Shown: positions 1 to 11,530 of the stretch, one piece after another
Layout of the letters: each line of letters opens with the position of its first letter
Numbering within the stretch: the stretch's first letter is position 1
Assembly (NCBI GenBank): GCA_911728435.2
Contig: OU452201.1
Location: 6,386,001-6,450,000 of the forward strand
Direction of reading: 5' to 3'
DNA: 64,000 nt
Origin: Apoderus coryli
Taxonomy: Eukaryota > Arthropoda > Insecta > Coleoptera > Attelabidae
The notes under the pieces: model-generated
Databases searched by the model: none
What the model saw: only the letters and a program-made list of their open reading frames with translations
Told to the model about the DNA's origin: nothing
Made by a program: the position numbers and the translations under genes

Positions 1-1250
1 TTCTTTTACTTTTCGGTGATGAATCAGGTGTTGCTAGTGGTGATGCTGGTAATGATTTACTGCCACGTCGCCGGTAGGGATCGAATTTCGCCAGTAGTTG
101 TTCGCATTCCTCTTCGGGCTGCGCTGCAACGCCTTGAGTTATTTTACCAGCTACCATTTGATTCGCCACACGGATCACACTGCTGCCAACTTTAGCTGTT
201 TCGCCAGTGTAGCCGTCGTCAGTACCTTTAGATTTGTTTGTTACAACTGTAACAAGAAAATTTGTGTTAGACCATTATTACAATAAGAAAATAATAAAAA
301 AACAAAAAACAGGCGTGACAAACACTTAGGTATCTAATCTAAACTAATTACAAGTACAATATCACAAGCCCAAACCAAAGCAGTTGTGAAAATCTGTTAA
401 GAAAAGCCGCCTTCTCGAGAGGCCCACATCAAGTGGCCCAGGAACGCAAAGCGTTAACAATATAAATAAAAAATGTATTGAACACCATAATCTGCCAGCT
501 TAAATTTTCTCATCAGTGAATCATCTCCAACTGTCTTTTCCAAGTGTATTAAAAATCTAAATAATTTGAAAAAATAGTCCATTCTTAAGTGGAGTTGTAT
601 ATTTCCAATGGCGAAATAAATAAATAAATCCCATTTTATTCAAATTTTAAATTAATTATAATCGTCGTTTGTATGTAGGTATTACGATTATTTCAAAGTC
701 ATAAAATACAAACACGTTCTTTAATGTTAAACAAACATTTTAACGACCAATTTCTTTATCAGTAAACATTCATCATTAAAAAAATATTATTCAGTGACAT
801 GTATTGCTTAGATTCTATTGTTTTTGATTCAAGTACTAATTGTTAAATAAAAATGGAGGTACGTGCTCCTCCATTCTTATTTAGAAAGAAAAAAAACATG
901 TTGTCTTTCGAGGAATCGCTTTGAAAGTATTTAAAACCCTCAACCGGTAAAAGCATATAAAAATGACCTCGCCAAACACAAACGCATTGAATGTCATATA
1001 GATATTTACTGGTAACTAACCTTTATCCTTGAGCAAAATTGTATCGCCGGGCGTGATATTGGAGAAATCCGCTTGACCACTGGTAATTTGTTTCTGTGAT
1101 GCTTTCACAACGTTCACGTCCATGGCTTTTGAGGTCGTTGTAGTGTTGGGTGCCATCACCTGTTTGACATCATTTTTTTGATGTCTGTAATAATACATAA
1201 AACTGTCATCTAATTCTGTCGGCGAGAATGCGTTTTGTTCCAAATCAAAT
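1..1250 (-). CDS. Unidentified protein, two internal exons, partial
   Basis: Two minus-strand exons read through in one frame. The upstream exon covers 1250-1021, with acceptor TATTTCAG before ATTTGATTTGG and donor AAAG/GTTAGT. The downstream exon starts at 246 after a TTGTTACAG acceptor and runs off the left edge. The phase-1 junction gives a Val. The joined stretch is hydrophilic. It includes the segments NITPGDTILLKDK and VGSSVIRVANQMVAGKI, and a basic Ser/Pro-rich stretch containing FDPYRRRGSKSLPASP. That last segment looks like a disordered, phosphorylatable linker. I see no membrane segment, signal peptide or catalytic motif. I do not recognise the family and assign no function. Conserved exon ends and low-entropy protein-like composition make it a real gene rather than a chance frame. 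The 5' end and start codon are not visible in the window. Confidence 0.6.
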
Positions 1251-2059
1251 CTGAAATACAACCGAAAAAAATTCATTTTAAAAAATAGGCTTAAACTAAT
1301 TTCTCTACTAGATATTTATGAGAAAGATTTATAAAGATTGTACCTCTTAAATTACCTACGTGTGTAGAAGTTTTTATTCAAGTAATAAAAGTCAATAAAT
1401 ATTTTGGATTGATAAATATGTGGCTATAAAATAATGAAACTATCTTTGAGATTTTTATCCACAATGGATAAATTTAAAGTATCGCTGGGATTTCGCTAAT
1501 AAATTATCCAACTCGCGGTTGAAGATTTCCCGGTGCAACAAAGGAAGATATGCAACTAAACTAAATTTTTCCTAATAGAATTTTTAAAGGGATTAATTGC
1601 TCTATTTTTTTTTTTTTTTTTTAAGATAAATACAATGGCGTATAATATTAAATTGTTATTACATTTTCCCAAAATTAGTAACAAAAATGAGGTTAAGGTG
1701 CACTAAGTCTCTATCACTATTACACTGATAACTAATAAATTATTATTTTTCCGTCACTTTAGTTTGGCGTGATTAAATATAGAAAAACAATCATACATAT
1801 CACACGACTGACTGTTAGAAACAAACAAAACAATGTTATATATAGGCACTTTCAAGTAGAATTCAATTTATTTGTTAGATAATGCGTATGTATTTTTTTT
1901 TTGTATCAAAGCATGAGCCGGAATTAAATGTTGCCATAACGTTGAATATTTAGCTTAACTTCATGTAATGAGACTCAAATTCAAAATTTAATCACATTGG
2001 GTGAGCAGCTTAGACATTAGAAGGCAATTGTTTTTTTTATCAAACTCTAAAGGTGTCTT
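1251..2059. other. Non-coding, no recognised feature
   Basis: AT-rich sequence upstream of the left-hand exon pair. It contains a poly-T run near 1605-1622. It may be an intron of the left-hand gene. I see no exon, RNA gene or clear repeat. Confidence 0.5.
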
Positions 2060-2333
2060 TTTTGTGAGAGAGATTTGGGTATTGGGAGATTTGAGGGTAC
2101 GGGAATAGCAATGTCATGAGACACTTTTACTGCGTTGGTTATTTGGAGATTCGGTTTGAATAGTCTTTAAAACTGCAAAAAGTACAGACTAAACAGTTTA
2201 TTATTTAAGGTTAGTAAAAGTTGACAGCGGAGCCGAACATAACGTATACGCAAAGTGCAAATATCCGAGAAAACAATAAACCTTAACCAACTTTTCGGTG
2301 AATCTCCGTCTGCCAAATCTCTCTCTCACAAAA
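2060..2333. mobile_element. MITE with ~20-bp inverted ends, copy 1
   Basis: The ends are inverted repeats: TTTTGTGAGAGAGATTTGG at the left, and at the right the complement of TTTTGTGAGAGAGAGATTTGG. The interior is non-coding and about 270 bp. A second, one-ended copy lies at 21624-21780 and shares the terminal sequence and the internal GGAGATTCGG and TTTATTATTTAAGG-like segments. This is a non-autonomous DNA element; the superfamily is not determined because no target duplication is obvious. Confidence 0.6.
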
Positions 2334-2429
2334 TGCAGCTCAAAGGGTTAAAAAATTGCAAGGATATATGAAGATAATTGCCCGCTGCTCTCATGGACAT
2401 AGAACGGTCATTTTTTATTTAGATCTGTC

Positions 2430-2680
2430 TATATCATGTGCGTGTGCTCGTCAAGAAAGATCGAAATATGACATATCACGAGATTAAGGCATCAAAAAGA
2501 TGGTCTGCAAGATCAAGGGACTGTTACTTTCATTTGTTTTTTCCAGAATTCATCGTTGAGCTTCGAAAAACTAACTCCCACCGATATTCTCCATATAGTC
2601 CTGACCTAATTCTCAATGAGAGCTTTACCTTATGGAAAATATCAAGAACGAGAAAAAAAATTAATGAACCACCTTAAATT
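2430..2680 (+). pseudogene. Mariner-like transposase relic
   Basis: One frame begins VLVKKDRNMTYHEIKAS, which matches the second helix-turn-helix of mariner transposases. It then drops directly to YSPYSPDL, the motif just before the third catalytic Asp. Most of the catalytic domain is therefore deleted. No second motif set or terminal repeat is visible. This is dead transposon sequence. Confidence 0.55.
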
Positions 2681-3330
2681 TGCAGTACAGTTGGCATATT
2701 AATAATTTACAACTATAAAACAACAATAAAAGAACATTTCTCCTGGCATTTATTAAATACAATAAAAAAAACTGCCCATCATACCTCCAAAGAAACCCTG
2801 TTTTTCTTGTGTTTCAGTGGCAAAAGAGCATCAGAAACTAATTATTGTTGTTCCACTAGTCCTCAAATCTACGATTCATATTACCAACTCTGGCAACTCA
2901 GCACATTTTGTAACAAAAACATATGACGTCATATATCATAACTAATTTATCTACAAAGATACCACGCCAAATTAAATGCTCTATATGCTTATTGGTGGAT
3001 AAAAAAGGCTCGACTTGCGTCACTTATTTACATAAGCCTATGTATAAAAATGTTTGTGTGAAAAACATAAAAATACCTAATAAAAGGTGTGTGTTATGAT
3101 AACAAATATTAACAACTTCCCAACAAGTTTTATTTTCCAATCAATTTACATTATGGAATTCCCAGCAAATAAGTAGGTAGTTAACAGTTAGATAGAAAAT
3201 TCTGTTAAACGTGAGATCAACTTTTGAAGGTATTTCGGGGGTCAATCTACCATTGAATTTTAAATTATTTATTACACAAAAATAAATAATATTATGTATT
3301 GTTTCAATAATTAAATATTATGCTACATAC
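2681..3330. other. Non-coding, no recognised feature
   Basis: AT-rich spacer between two mariner relics. It contains the CRE-type octamer TGACGTCA near 2924. No gene is seen. Confidence 0.5.
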
Positions 3331-3334
3331 AAGG

Positions 3335-3740
3335 TTATTTAAAACAATTAATAATCATACACAAACAAATGATAGTCGCTGGGGTCAAAATCTGGAGAAT
3401 ATTCTGGATGGAGAACCAATTTGACTTTAGTTTCCTTGATTTTAGTCGTTCATCGCAGCTTTGCCATGGTGAAATAACATTTTTCGCCAAATAGATGTGT
3501 TTATCCATTTCATTCTTCAAACGTAATGTGTGTCCCAAGAAACGGCATCTTTATTTTACTCGCCAAGAAAACTGTGTCTTTCTTTTTTTGAAGTTGGTTC
3601 ATTTGGTCCAATCCATTGCTTTGACTATTGTTTAATTTCAGTAGAGAAACGAAAATTCGCAGTTTCCCAGTGCAATTGTTGATCGAGTATTATCAAACGC
3701 AAACCCTTTTCGTTCTTTAGAACGCATTTATTTACAAAAA
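3335..3740 (-). pseudogene. Mariner (DD34D-type) transposase relic
   Basis: Read on the minus strand, with frame changes, the region shows QWIGPNEPTSKKERH followed by SFLGE and DAVSWD. These correspond to the catalytic-core segment leading to the second Asp. Next comes KIKETKVKLVLHPEYSPDFD and PSDYHLF, the segment around the third catalytic Asp in mariner DD34D enzymes. Several stops and shifts break it. It lies opposite in orientation to the neighbouring relics at 2430 and 4104, so it is a separate insertion. Confidence 0.7.
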
Positions 3741-4103
3741 GGTGATCTAATGCCTTCTAGACTGGAAATGTGAGAAAAACTGATGTTTTTAAAAATGTCA
3801 ACTTGGCTTTCCTTATTCATTTTTAGATTCCATCAAAAAATAGTGAAAGCCCGGGCCGAAAATAGCCTGCCATAGTTGTCAGAACTGTTCGGCCAGGAGC
3901 CAACGAAAAAAGTAGTGTGGTATAACATGCATTAAATAATACTGGCAAAGACAGTATCCCACGCAGTTCTCCGTTTCTATGAGTGCCGTCGTTCACAGGA
4001 CGTATGTAAGTTCAGTTTTCACAAGGAAATCTTTAAATTACAAATGATTTAATAATGTTTCTCAACATTGAAAATCTTATTTTGTAGATTCCGGTTAGTT
4101 AAT

Positions 4104-4560
4104 ATGGAACGTTACACGCAGGAACAACGTGTTGTTATTATTAAAACATTTTTTGAAAATGGCAAAAGTTTTCAAGTTGTAATTAGGAAATTTACAAGAA
4201 AATTCGGTAGAGAAATTAAAACCAGCTGACCACGTATTACTTCTGCAATTCGTTTCTTGGGCCGTCGTTTTTTAAACAAAATAATCTTCACCGACGAAGC
4301 CCATTTCCAGCTCAATGGCTACTTCAACAAGCAGAATTGTCGCATTTGGGGTGAAGAGAATCTTTGAGCGACCATTACATCCACAAAAAGTTACGGTTTG
4401 GTGTGGTTTGTGGTCCAAAGGAATCTTCGGACCATATTTTTTTGAAAACGAAAATGGAAATACGATTACGGTCAATGGAAATCGCTACAGGGAGATTTAG
4501 ACGTAGAGAATATGTGGTTTCAACAGGATGTCACTTGTCACACAGCAACAGAAACAATGG
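4104..4560 (+). pseudogene. Tc1/mariner-type transposase relic, internally deleted
   Basis: It starts with MERYTQEQRVVIIKTF and the HTH-like NGKSFQVVIRKF. It then jumps across a deletion to KIIFTDEAHFQLNGYFNKQN, which holds the first visible catalytic Asp. The frame continues through RPLHPQKVTVWCGLW and GPYFFENENG to FQQDVTCHTATETM, the degraded second Asp block. At least one frameshift separates the last blocks. This is an insect Tc1/mariner lineage distinct from the DD34D copy at 3335-3740. A relic of the same N-terminus is at 22160. Confidence 0.75.
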
Positions 4561-4600
4561 AAAGCTAATAGTTATGTTGCCATGGAAACCAAGTCACTGA

Positions 4601-7600
4601 CACCTATATTAATTTATAGGTACTAAATAATACCCACATCATACATGCATCATTCGATATTGTAGTAAACAAACAAATGCAAACCAAGGATGTTCTGATT
4701 GATGCTATGATTAGGATTTGTTTTCATATTATTTAACCAATAACCAACTAGTTGCTACGATGTCTCAGAAAATATTAATTATATCATAAACAAAATACTT
4801 GTTATACTTAGGTACCATACAAACTCATAATATTATGGTTACGAAAGAAATAATAATACAATATTTTTTTAGAAAAACAATAAATTAAAATATATTATTA
4901 CTTGAACTTGAAAGTGAACATTTAGACTTGGTAAAAACATCTCCGGATTACAGAGTGAAGTTTTTATATGGCATCGTAATGTGTCAAAAGTCAAAACCCA
5001 CTAGAAAAAGTCAGTCGGGCCGCATAAAGAGGGTTGAAATCATAATTATGTTACCCCTAAACCGGTATAGAAATATTAAACAAAACTCTTCTTCAAAATA
5101 GACTACATATACAGGGTTATCCAAATTAAGTTTCCACCATTGGTAACTTAATAAATTATACAAAATCGTTTAAATTAGCAAAAATATAGTAGTTAGTTTT
5201 AATTTGTGCATCGTGTTTTCGAGTTTGGCGAAAAATAGGATTTTTTTTTGTTTATTTGTTTCTATTAGTACTTAAAATTTTAAACAAACAAAAGCTTATA
5301 AAGCTCTTTGCCCGAAAGTTAAAAATAGTAAGAAGACTTTTGACTTATGTGCATCTATAAATACGATGATATGGTGAATAGTTTACGGGCTGGTACAGAG
5401 ATGGCGTTAGCTGGTCTGACTTTTACTGATATCCTATAATAATATCGTTTTCTATGCTGATAGCCAATTAAAATAGAGGCTGTTGCTCAAAAAATCAGAA
5501 AGTGTGCTTATACAATAAATTCCATGACTTTCCCATCTTTAACGAATTTGAAAGCAATGATTAATTCTTAAGAATATGCACTCACCTGTCAAACATCATT
5601 TTCTTAAAAAAACCAGAAGTTGCAGTGCATAATATTTATAAATAATATAGGTCGCAAAGATAATGACGTCTGACTAAATATTTATATGCTATTAAAACAT
5701 TTATTTAGAAGGTTGTGCTCAGATTTGTTTGTTTTAAAAATAATCAACTTTATGATATATTTATAGAGAAAAGTAACAGGATGTCTAAAATTTTGTCTAT
5801 GTGAAAATTGTAACGTAAAAAAGGTGTCAAACAAAACATGTAAGTAGCACAAGTATGCCAAAGAAAGGTCGCAAATTTCACATGTATTGTTATATACTCA
5901 TTACCACCTAAATATAACAACTATACGCGCTAAAAAACATCAAATTATCAATGTTTTCGGTGAATTTTTATTTTGTGTGACGACAGTACAGAATCATGAC
6001 TTCTATGCAGTCAACAGACCCGCGTTGATGCGTCCAATACCGTGGTATTGGCACAGATTAAAAAAATCGGTTGTCGCCTCAAATTTAAGCTGATTAACGT
6101 ATCTTTACTAGACTGTATAATATGTCAATCCACAGATGAACGGAATGAGATTCCGAATAAGCTTAGATTAAACAGGTCTGTTTATGCATTTACTATTTTG
6201 CGACAGAAGCTATTCTGTTTTTACTATCAAATTTCCATACAAATTATCTATGTTAACTAAGCAAATAACGTGTTTTCATTATAACTGCATTAAAAATAGA
6301 ATATGGAATTAACGGAAACCTACAACTACTAGAACAATAGATATAACAACATCTAAGTGGATAATGTAATTTCCCAATAAGTACCGAGATAATCCAATAA
6401 AGAAATCAAAATATTATGATTGCAACACCAATCTATAGTGGGTTATAAACAATATCAAACAAAATTTAGAACCAAAACAATCTTCGCAGAATAATAACTT
6501 ATCAATAATAATTACCTATTTAGGTGATTATTATTGGCTGTTAAAACCTCGAATTCCTGTGTTGCTATGGTAACAGAAACGTGTGTTTCAAGGCTAACCA
6601 ATAAGATCATCTCATGCTAATTTCGATTAATATCAAAATAGGTAGTGTTTGCAAAATCGCGAATAATACCTAGTAATTATAGCAAGAATTTTATTACAAT
6701 GTAAAATTAAATAGGTAGTTGAAAAACAAAAAATAATAAACTATTTGTACCTACTAGAACAGATGATGAAATTTGTAATTGAAATTACCTACTACACACT
6801 CCAGCAATTTTATCACAATACCTAATACTTTCACCAATATTGGTGTGTCCTTAACTATTAATGTCGAAAGAACAATGAGAAAAATATTTGCACTTACCTA
6901 CTGGAGCCAGCTTTGTTTTTCATCCATTTTGGAAAGAAACTGGCAGCACCAAGTGAGCGATCTTCTTGTGTTGCCATTGTATTTTCAGGAATTCAATAAT
7001 ATTTTAGTAGAATATTAATTTAATATTATATTTAATTGTTATTATTAATAACTTAATAATAAAATTTAGTAGTTATAAAACACCTCAGGTTAGCTTCGAC
7101 ACGACTGATCTTCATGAGTACGCCTTGGCCATCCTGGTGAACTATAAAATAACGAAATTAGGTAAATCATTGTAGCTATATCTACACTAGTCATATGATC
7201 ACAAATGATGCCAAGAGATGAATTTATTTATAAATTAACAAAAAACGGGATGAAAATATATAGGACCTAATATAAAATAAGCGTCAACGTAAAACCTAAC
7301 TGCTTTGAACTGCATCTAATTACGAATTAATCCTAAGAGGAATTATTAATTTGAATTGACACTAAGTAGTGTTAACACTAAAAAACTATCCATAAATAGG
7401 TATACCTATTATGAAATAAAAATTGAGATAAAATAATTACCGATGAAAATGCATCTTGAATGTAAGGATTCATAAATCTTTTGCCTGGCTGTTGTGACTT
7501 TAACTTTATTAATTTAAGTATTAATTTTGAGACAATACAAGTTTCTACTTAAACAGCAATAGATGCATTCATATAGGAATACGTTATTGTTATTATTAAG

Positions 7601-8600
7601 TTATGGTTATTAATATCATCTGCTTACCTCGTTAATTGTATAAAACAAAATATTTTTGCAACAAGCACCCATCTTAAACCAACAATAGAAAATGGAGAAC
7701 TGGCTTTTTGTTTTTTATTACCAAAATAAAAATAGAAAGATCTTCTTCTTCTTCTTTTCTTTTGGCAAAAATGGAAGGGTCGAAAGATATATTTGATTGA
7801 CAAACCTCCCACCATCCCGCTTCTTCTTCGTTCTATATGGCCTCCTATTTTCAATAGCAAACAGCTGACGTTTCTTCCGTGTTGCATTGTCTTTATAATA
7901 ATTGTTGATAACAATCATCAGTACTTCTTGTTTGTTTCTTTCCTTCTTCTTGGACTTAATCAACATACTCCTCTAGTTTATTATTACTTGTTTGTTCACT
8001 GTTCAATCTGCATCATGCTTCATGTTCATGTAAAAAACATTGTTTAACATTGACATTATTGGACCACAATAATAATATTAATTTTTAAGGCGGGTACTCA
8101 TTACAGCTATTTGACAAGTTGCTTGGCTTCGGCTATAATCTTGACAAGTACTTGTTATTATACTTAACTATTTAAATTATCAAAAAAAGAAATGTTATTA
8201 CAATATATTAGATGCAAATGCTCACGTAATGTATCGGTGACTGCATAAAATTGTATTTAAGAAAAAAAGTGAATATATCATATACAAGTGAGGCAATGCT
8301 ATACTCATTCATTGGGTCATGCCTCGCTTCTCTCGAGCTTTCTCCACGCCTGTATTCAGGAATTTATCTCCGGACAGCTTGTTGACTAACTGCTTTTGGT
8401 CAGTTGAATTTCGTTGTATTATGTTGTTTTTTAATGTAAATAACAGTTACGATATCAATTTTTTTTAGCCGAACAACCGTACTGTATCAACCGAATCTAA
8501 TGTGACACGGGCATTACATAGTTATATACAAAATATGACATTTGGAAGACATTGAATATATATTCTCTCTCTCTTTCCCATAAAATAAAACCTATCTGTC
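4601..8600. other. Gene-free AT-rich spacer
   Basis: No exon with convincing splice sites is visible over this 4 kb. The only structures noted are a TACAGGGTTAT repeat terminus at about 5110, two X-box-like motifs (GTTGCCATGGAAAC near 4576 and GTTGCTATGGTAAC near 6561), one hairpin at 6503 and a CTT-rich run at 7740-7760. Distal regulatory sequence of RpL15 could lie here but is not identifiable. Confidence 0.5.
6503..6536. repeat. 34-bp imperfect hairpin
   Basis: Arms CAATAATAATTACCTA and TAGGTGATTATTATTG pair with one mismatch around a 2-nt loop. There are no flanking direct repeats and no gene nearby, so its role is unknown. Confidence 0.5.
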
Positions 8601-8617
8601 AAATATCAAACATATCT

Positions 8618-8680
8618 CTCTCTCCTTCCTTTTCCATCGAGTTCGGCGACAAACATTCCTTTCGTCGAAAAATTTTGTGG
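8618..8680 (+). promoter_or_regulatory. RpL15: RpL15 non-coding leader exon with TOP-like start
   Basis: A pyrimidine-rich stretch (CTCTCCTTCCTTTTCC) precedes a short untranslated exon that ends at a perfect donor, GTGG/GTAAGTATTT, at 8681. The next exon starts at 8870, nine bases before the ATG. Terminal-oligopyrimidine leaders of this kind place ribosomal-protein mRNAs under growth-dependent translation control. The exact start site is inferred. Confidence 0.6.
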
Positions 8681-8878
8681 GTAAGTATTTTGATTTAGAT
8701 TTTTTTCTACTTTTTTAGAAATCATCATTATTATTTTTACAAAATAAAGATAAAATCTGTGTTAAACACTCTTTTCTGCATCATATTTTGTACGTATTAA
8801 TTAAAAAATTCAACAATTAATCAATTGGAGGTTAGAAAGTTGTTTTTATTTATTATTGAATATTTTCAGGTTTTCAAG

Positions 8879-9628
8879 ATGGGAGCTTACAAATACATTC
8901 AAGAATTGTACCGTAAAAAACAAAGTGATGTGCTCCGATTTTTATTGAGAGTTCGTGTTTGGCAATATCGGCAATTAACCAAATTACATAGGGCTCCAAG
9001 ACCAAGTCGTCCTGACAAGGCCCGTAGATTGGGATACAGAGCGAAACAAGGTAAGAAACTATTCATACTCTATTAGTGGTTTATACTGAATTATTCGTTA
9101 ACGTTTTAGGTTTCGTTATCTTCAGAATCAGGGTACGACGTGGAGGACGTAAACGTCCAGTACCAAAAGGTGCTACGTATGGTAAGCCGAAAAACCATGG
9201 TGTTAATGAATTAAAGCCTGTAAGGAATTTGCAATCTATTGCGGAAGAACGTGTAGGCCGCAGATGTGGTGGTTTAAGAGTATTGAACTCGTACTGGGTA
9301 GCCCAGGATTCTTCATACAAATACTATGAAGTTATTTTAGTTGATCCTTCACATAACGTAAGTGTTTTTATTTTTGAATTCTCATAAGCAACATTTAAAA
9401 AGTGGCTTGTTGACAATTGTGTTACTTTTGCAGGCTATCCGAAAAGACCCCAAGATTAATTGGATTGTAAATGCTGTGCATAAACACCGTGAATTACGTG
9501 GTAAAACATCATCCGGTAAATCGTCGCGTGGTATTGGTAAAGGACATAGATACTCCCAAACCAAGGGTGGCTCCAGACGGGCTGCATGGCTTAGGAGAAA
9601 TTCACTACAATTACGCAGAAAGCGTTAA
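8879..9628 (+). CDS. RpL15: 60S ribosomal protein L15 (eL15)
   Basis: Three coding exons, 8879-9050, 9110-9357 and 9434-9628, all with GT-AG introns of 59 and 76 bp. Together they encode 204 aa, exactly the usual eL15 length. The start [18 protein letters not shown] and the basic end [11 protein letters not shown] are diagnostic. The central [12 protein letters not shown] and [15 protein letters not shown] segments are also conserved. eL15 sits in the large ribosomal subunit at the base of the central region and contacts 28S rRNA. A non-coding leader exon lies 189 bp upstream, and the ATG is 9 bases into exon 2. No frameshift or retrocopy signs are present; the introns show this is the functional locus. 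I saw no snoRNA in the introns. Confidence 0.98.
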
Positions 9629-10262
9629 GTTTTGTAATTTTTATTTTGTGATTATAATATTTAACAAATGATTTTGGATTTTTATTTAATCATAGACCAA
9701 TATTCTGAGTTATTCCTAAAATTTCTTTTAAAATAATATTGAAAATGAACTTTGGTGTATTCCAGAATTATATAAAAATTGCATTTTCATTCTTATATAA
9801 GTTTTTTTTTTGTTATTATTTTTAGTTAAGTGTACGGCTATAAAATTTTAAAAACCTCTCAAATTTGCCGTGCGTTTTTTTTTATATCTTTATCTCTGTG
9901 TAGAACTGCCAGTTTATTACATTTTTAACATGAAAATAATTTGCCGGAATCATTTTTTTAAAAAGAAATCAACGTTGCGGTAGTTGGAAAATGTCTAGAA
10001 TCAATAGTATATACGGTAATTAATAAATGTGTTTATTTTCATAACATAAAGGGGACATTTTTAAATTTGCTGATACTATCGACTGTTTTTGTTATACAAA
10101 ACTATCGTAAGTTCACGAGGTGGTTAGGTATATCAATTGCCTTTATTTATAAACAGAATAGTGGTATAATATCCTTTTTTGTACGACCGACCTTTTTTGA
10201 TTGTTTACCGTGTCTGTCTTTATGACAGTAAGTGACATTTACTGGCTGACAACCCAAACACG
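9629..10262. other. RpL15 3' flank and spacer
   Basis: This stretch contains the 3' UTR of RpL15, whose end is not certain because no clean AATAAA is close to the stop. AT-rich spacer follows. No other gene is seen. Confidence 0.5.
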
Positions 10263-10419
10263 ACGGTAAGTAATTCACTTACCGTTCAGAGAACGGTAAG
10301 TAAATTCACGACGGTATATCATTGCGCATTTATGCTGACGTCATTATTTTGATTTTTAAATTGTATATTAAACGGCATTAGGTATGAACTTTTATAAGCA
10401 TTTTCATACCGTTCTCTGG
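10263..10419. repeat. ACGGTAAG inverted-repeat cluster
   Basis: At 10263-10285 the sequence ACGGTAAGT...ACTTACCGT forms a near-perfect palindrome. It is followed by CAGAGAACGGTA (10287-10298), whose complement TACCGTTCTCTG lies at 10407-10418. The CRE-type TGACGTCA is enclosed near 10337. The GGTAAG/CTTACC core recurs in the hairpins at 10687, 10853 and 11408. Confidence 0.6.
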
Positions 10420-10686
10420 AATTATAGCAGCTATTCCAACATTCCCTGCTTCATCAAGAGATTCACATTCAAAGTCACTCATTTTCAATAATAATATTTA
10501 TTTAAATAAGTTTTGACAAATACATGACATAAAAAATACGATAACAATCATAACAATAACAATTAGTTCCATGACAACGGTCAACTGCAACTTTGTAGAG
10601 GGTATTAGCTAACCTGAATTTGTATTTAATTGAAAATATTAATTATTAAAAATAATAAAATTGCAATTTCAGCCATTTCGATCGTA

Positions 10687-10830
10687 CAAAAAATAGTATA
10701 AGCATCTCAAACAGTAAGTAGTTTACCGATCTCCTCCAATTTTGGCGACTTCGCTACGCTCAGTCGCCAAACATTGTCGTCGGTCGGTAAACTACACTTA
10801 CTGTTCTCAATACTTAATATACTATTTTCG
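10687..10830. mobile_element. Hairpin MITE-like repeat with GTTTACCGA arms
   Basis: Outer arms read ATAGTATAAGCATCTCAAAC then AGTAAGTAGTTTACCGA. They pair imperfectly with TCGGTAAACTACACTTACTG and the following TTCTCAATACTTAATATACT. A second perfect inner stem, TTGGCGACT/AGTCGCCAA, lies at 10742-10770 around TCGCTACGCTC. The nested stems and lack of coding sequence suggest a non-autonomous hairpin element. Related ends occur at 11377-11530. Confidence 0.55.
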
Positions 10831-10852
10831 CCTGCCTGCACTTAAACAGAGT

Positions 10853-10880
10853 TTTACCGCCCGCATATGCGGGCGGTAAA
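10853..10880. repeat. 28-bp perfect palindrome
   Basis: The half-site TTTACCGCCCGCAT is followed at once by its exact complement ATGCGGGCGGTAAA. It is strikingly GC-rich for this AT-rich neighbourhood. It shares the TTTACCGCC core with the hairpin at 11408-11509. No flanking direct repeat is seen. Confidence 0.85.
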
Positions 10881-11376
10881 TGACCAGTTAGCGCCCGCTC
10901 TTTTTATTTTTTTTTCATAGATGGCGCTACTGTTAGATTTCCAATAATAACGTTAACATCAGTAGTTTTCACTCACTTAACTTCATGTGCATTCCATCTA
11001 GAGGATAAGTTGACAATTAATTGAGAAAGTTTACTTAGGTAGTCGTCTGCCATTCCGCTAAACTTATTTAATTATTTAAAATTGTCCATTATTAATTAGT
11101 AATCACTTTTTAATTATTATTGTAGTACCTAAGATTCTAAAATCAAATTTCTATAGCGTACACGCTCAGATAATAATTTGACAGTTTCTTTCAACATTTA
11201 AAATACTCAACACTGACATGTGAGCCTGTCACATAAGTTTATCTGATCTGAGTTTGTCAAATGATAACGCCTATTATCATGTACGTCAAAAAATACTCCC
11301 ATTGTCAAAAACTGTCATAACAGTAATAATTAATTATTAAAATAAAGTTCTTTTGGTTTAATATTGTAGTATGAAG

Positions 11377-11530
11377 AGGCAGGCGAAAAACATTTGTAAG
11401 CACCACTGGCGGTAAAGCCGCTGCAGCCCTTCGCTGTATAGCTGCCCTCGCTCGCTTCGCTCACTCGTGCGTCTATACAGCGGCGGGCTGCAACGAATGC
11501 TTTACCGCCCTTTATACTTAATATACTATT
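11377..11530. mobile_element. Hairpin repeat with GGCGGTAAAGC arms
   Basis: GGCGGTAAAGC (11408-11418) pairs with GCTTTACCGCC (11499-11509). Inside, CTGCAGCCC and GCTGTATAG pair with CTATACAGC and GGGCTGCA across a CTCGCTCGCTTCGCTCACTCG-like loop. The right flank carries TACTTAATATACTATT (11515-11530), which also lies at 10811-10826. AGGCAGGCGAAAA at 11377 is the inverted copy of TTTTCGCCTGCCT at 10825. The repeat therefore belongs to the same family as the 10687 element. Confidence 0.55.

Noticed and set aside
7624..8047. Overlapping 80-96-codon frames on both strands
   Set aside because: Low-complexity CTT/AAG and AT-rich composition create open frames in several registers; none shows domains or splice sites.
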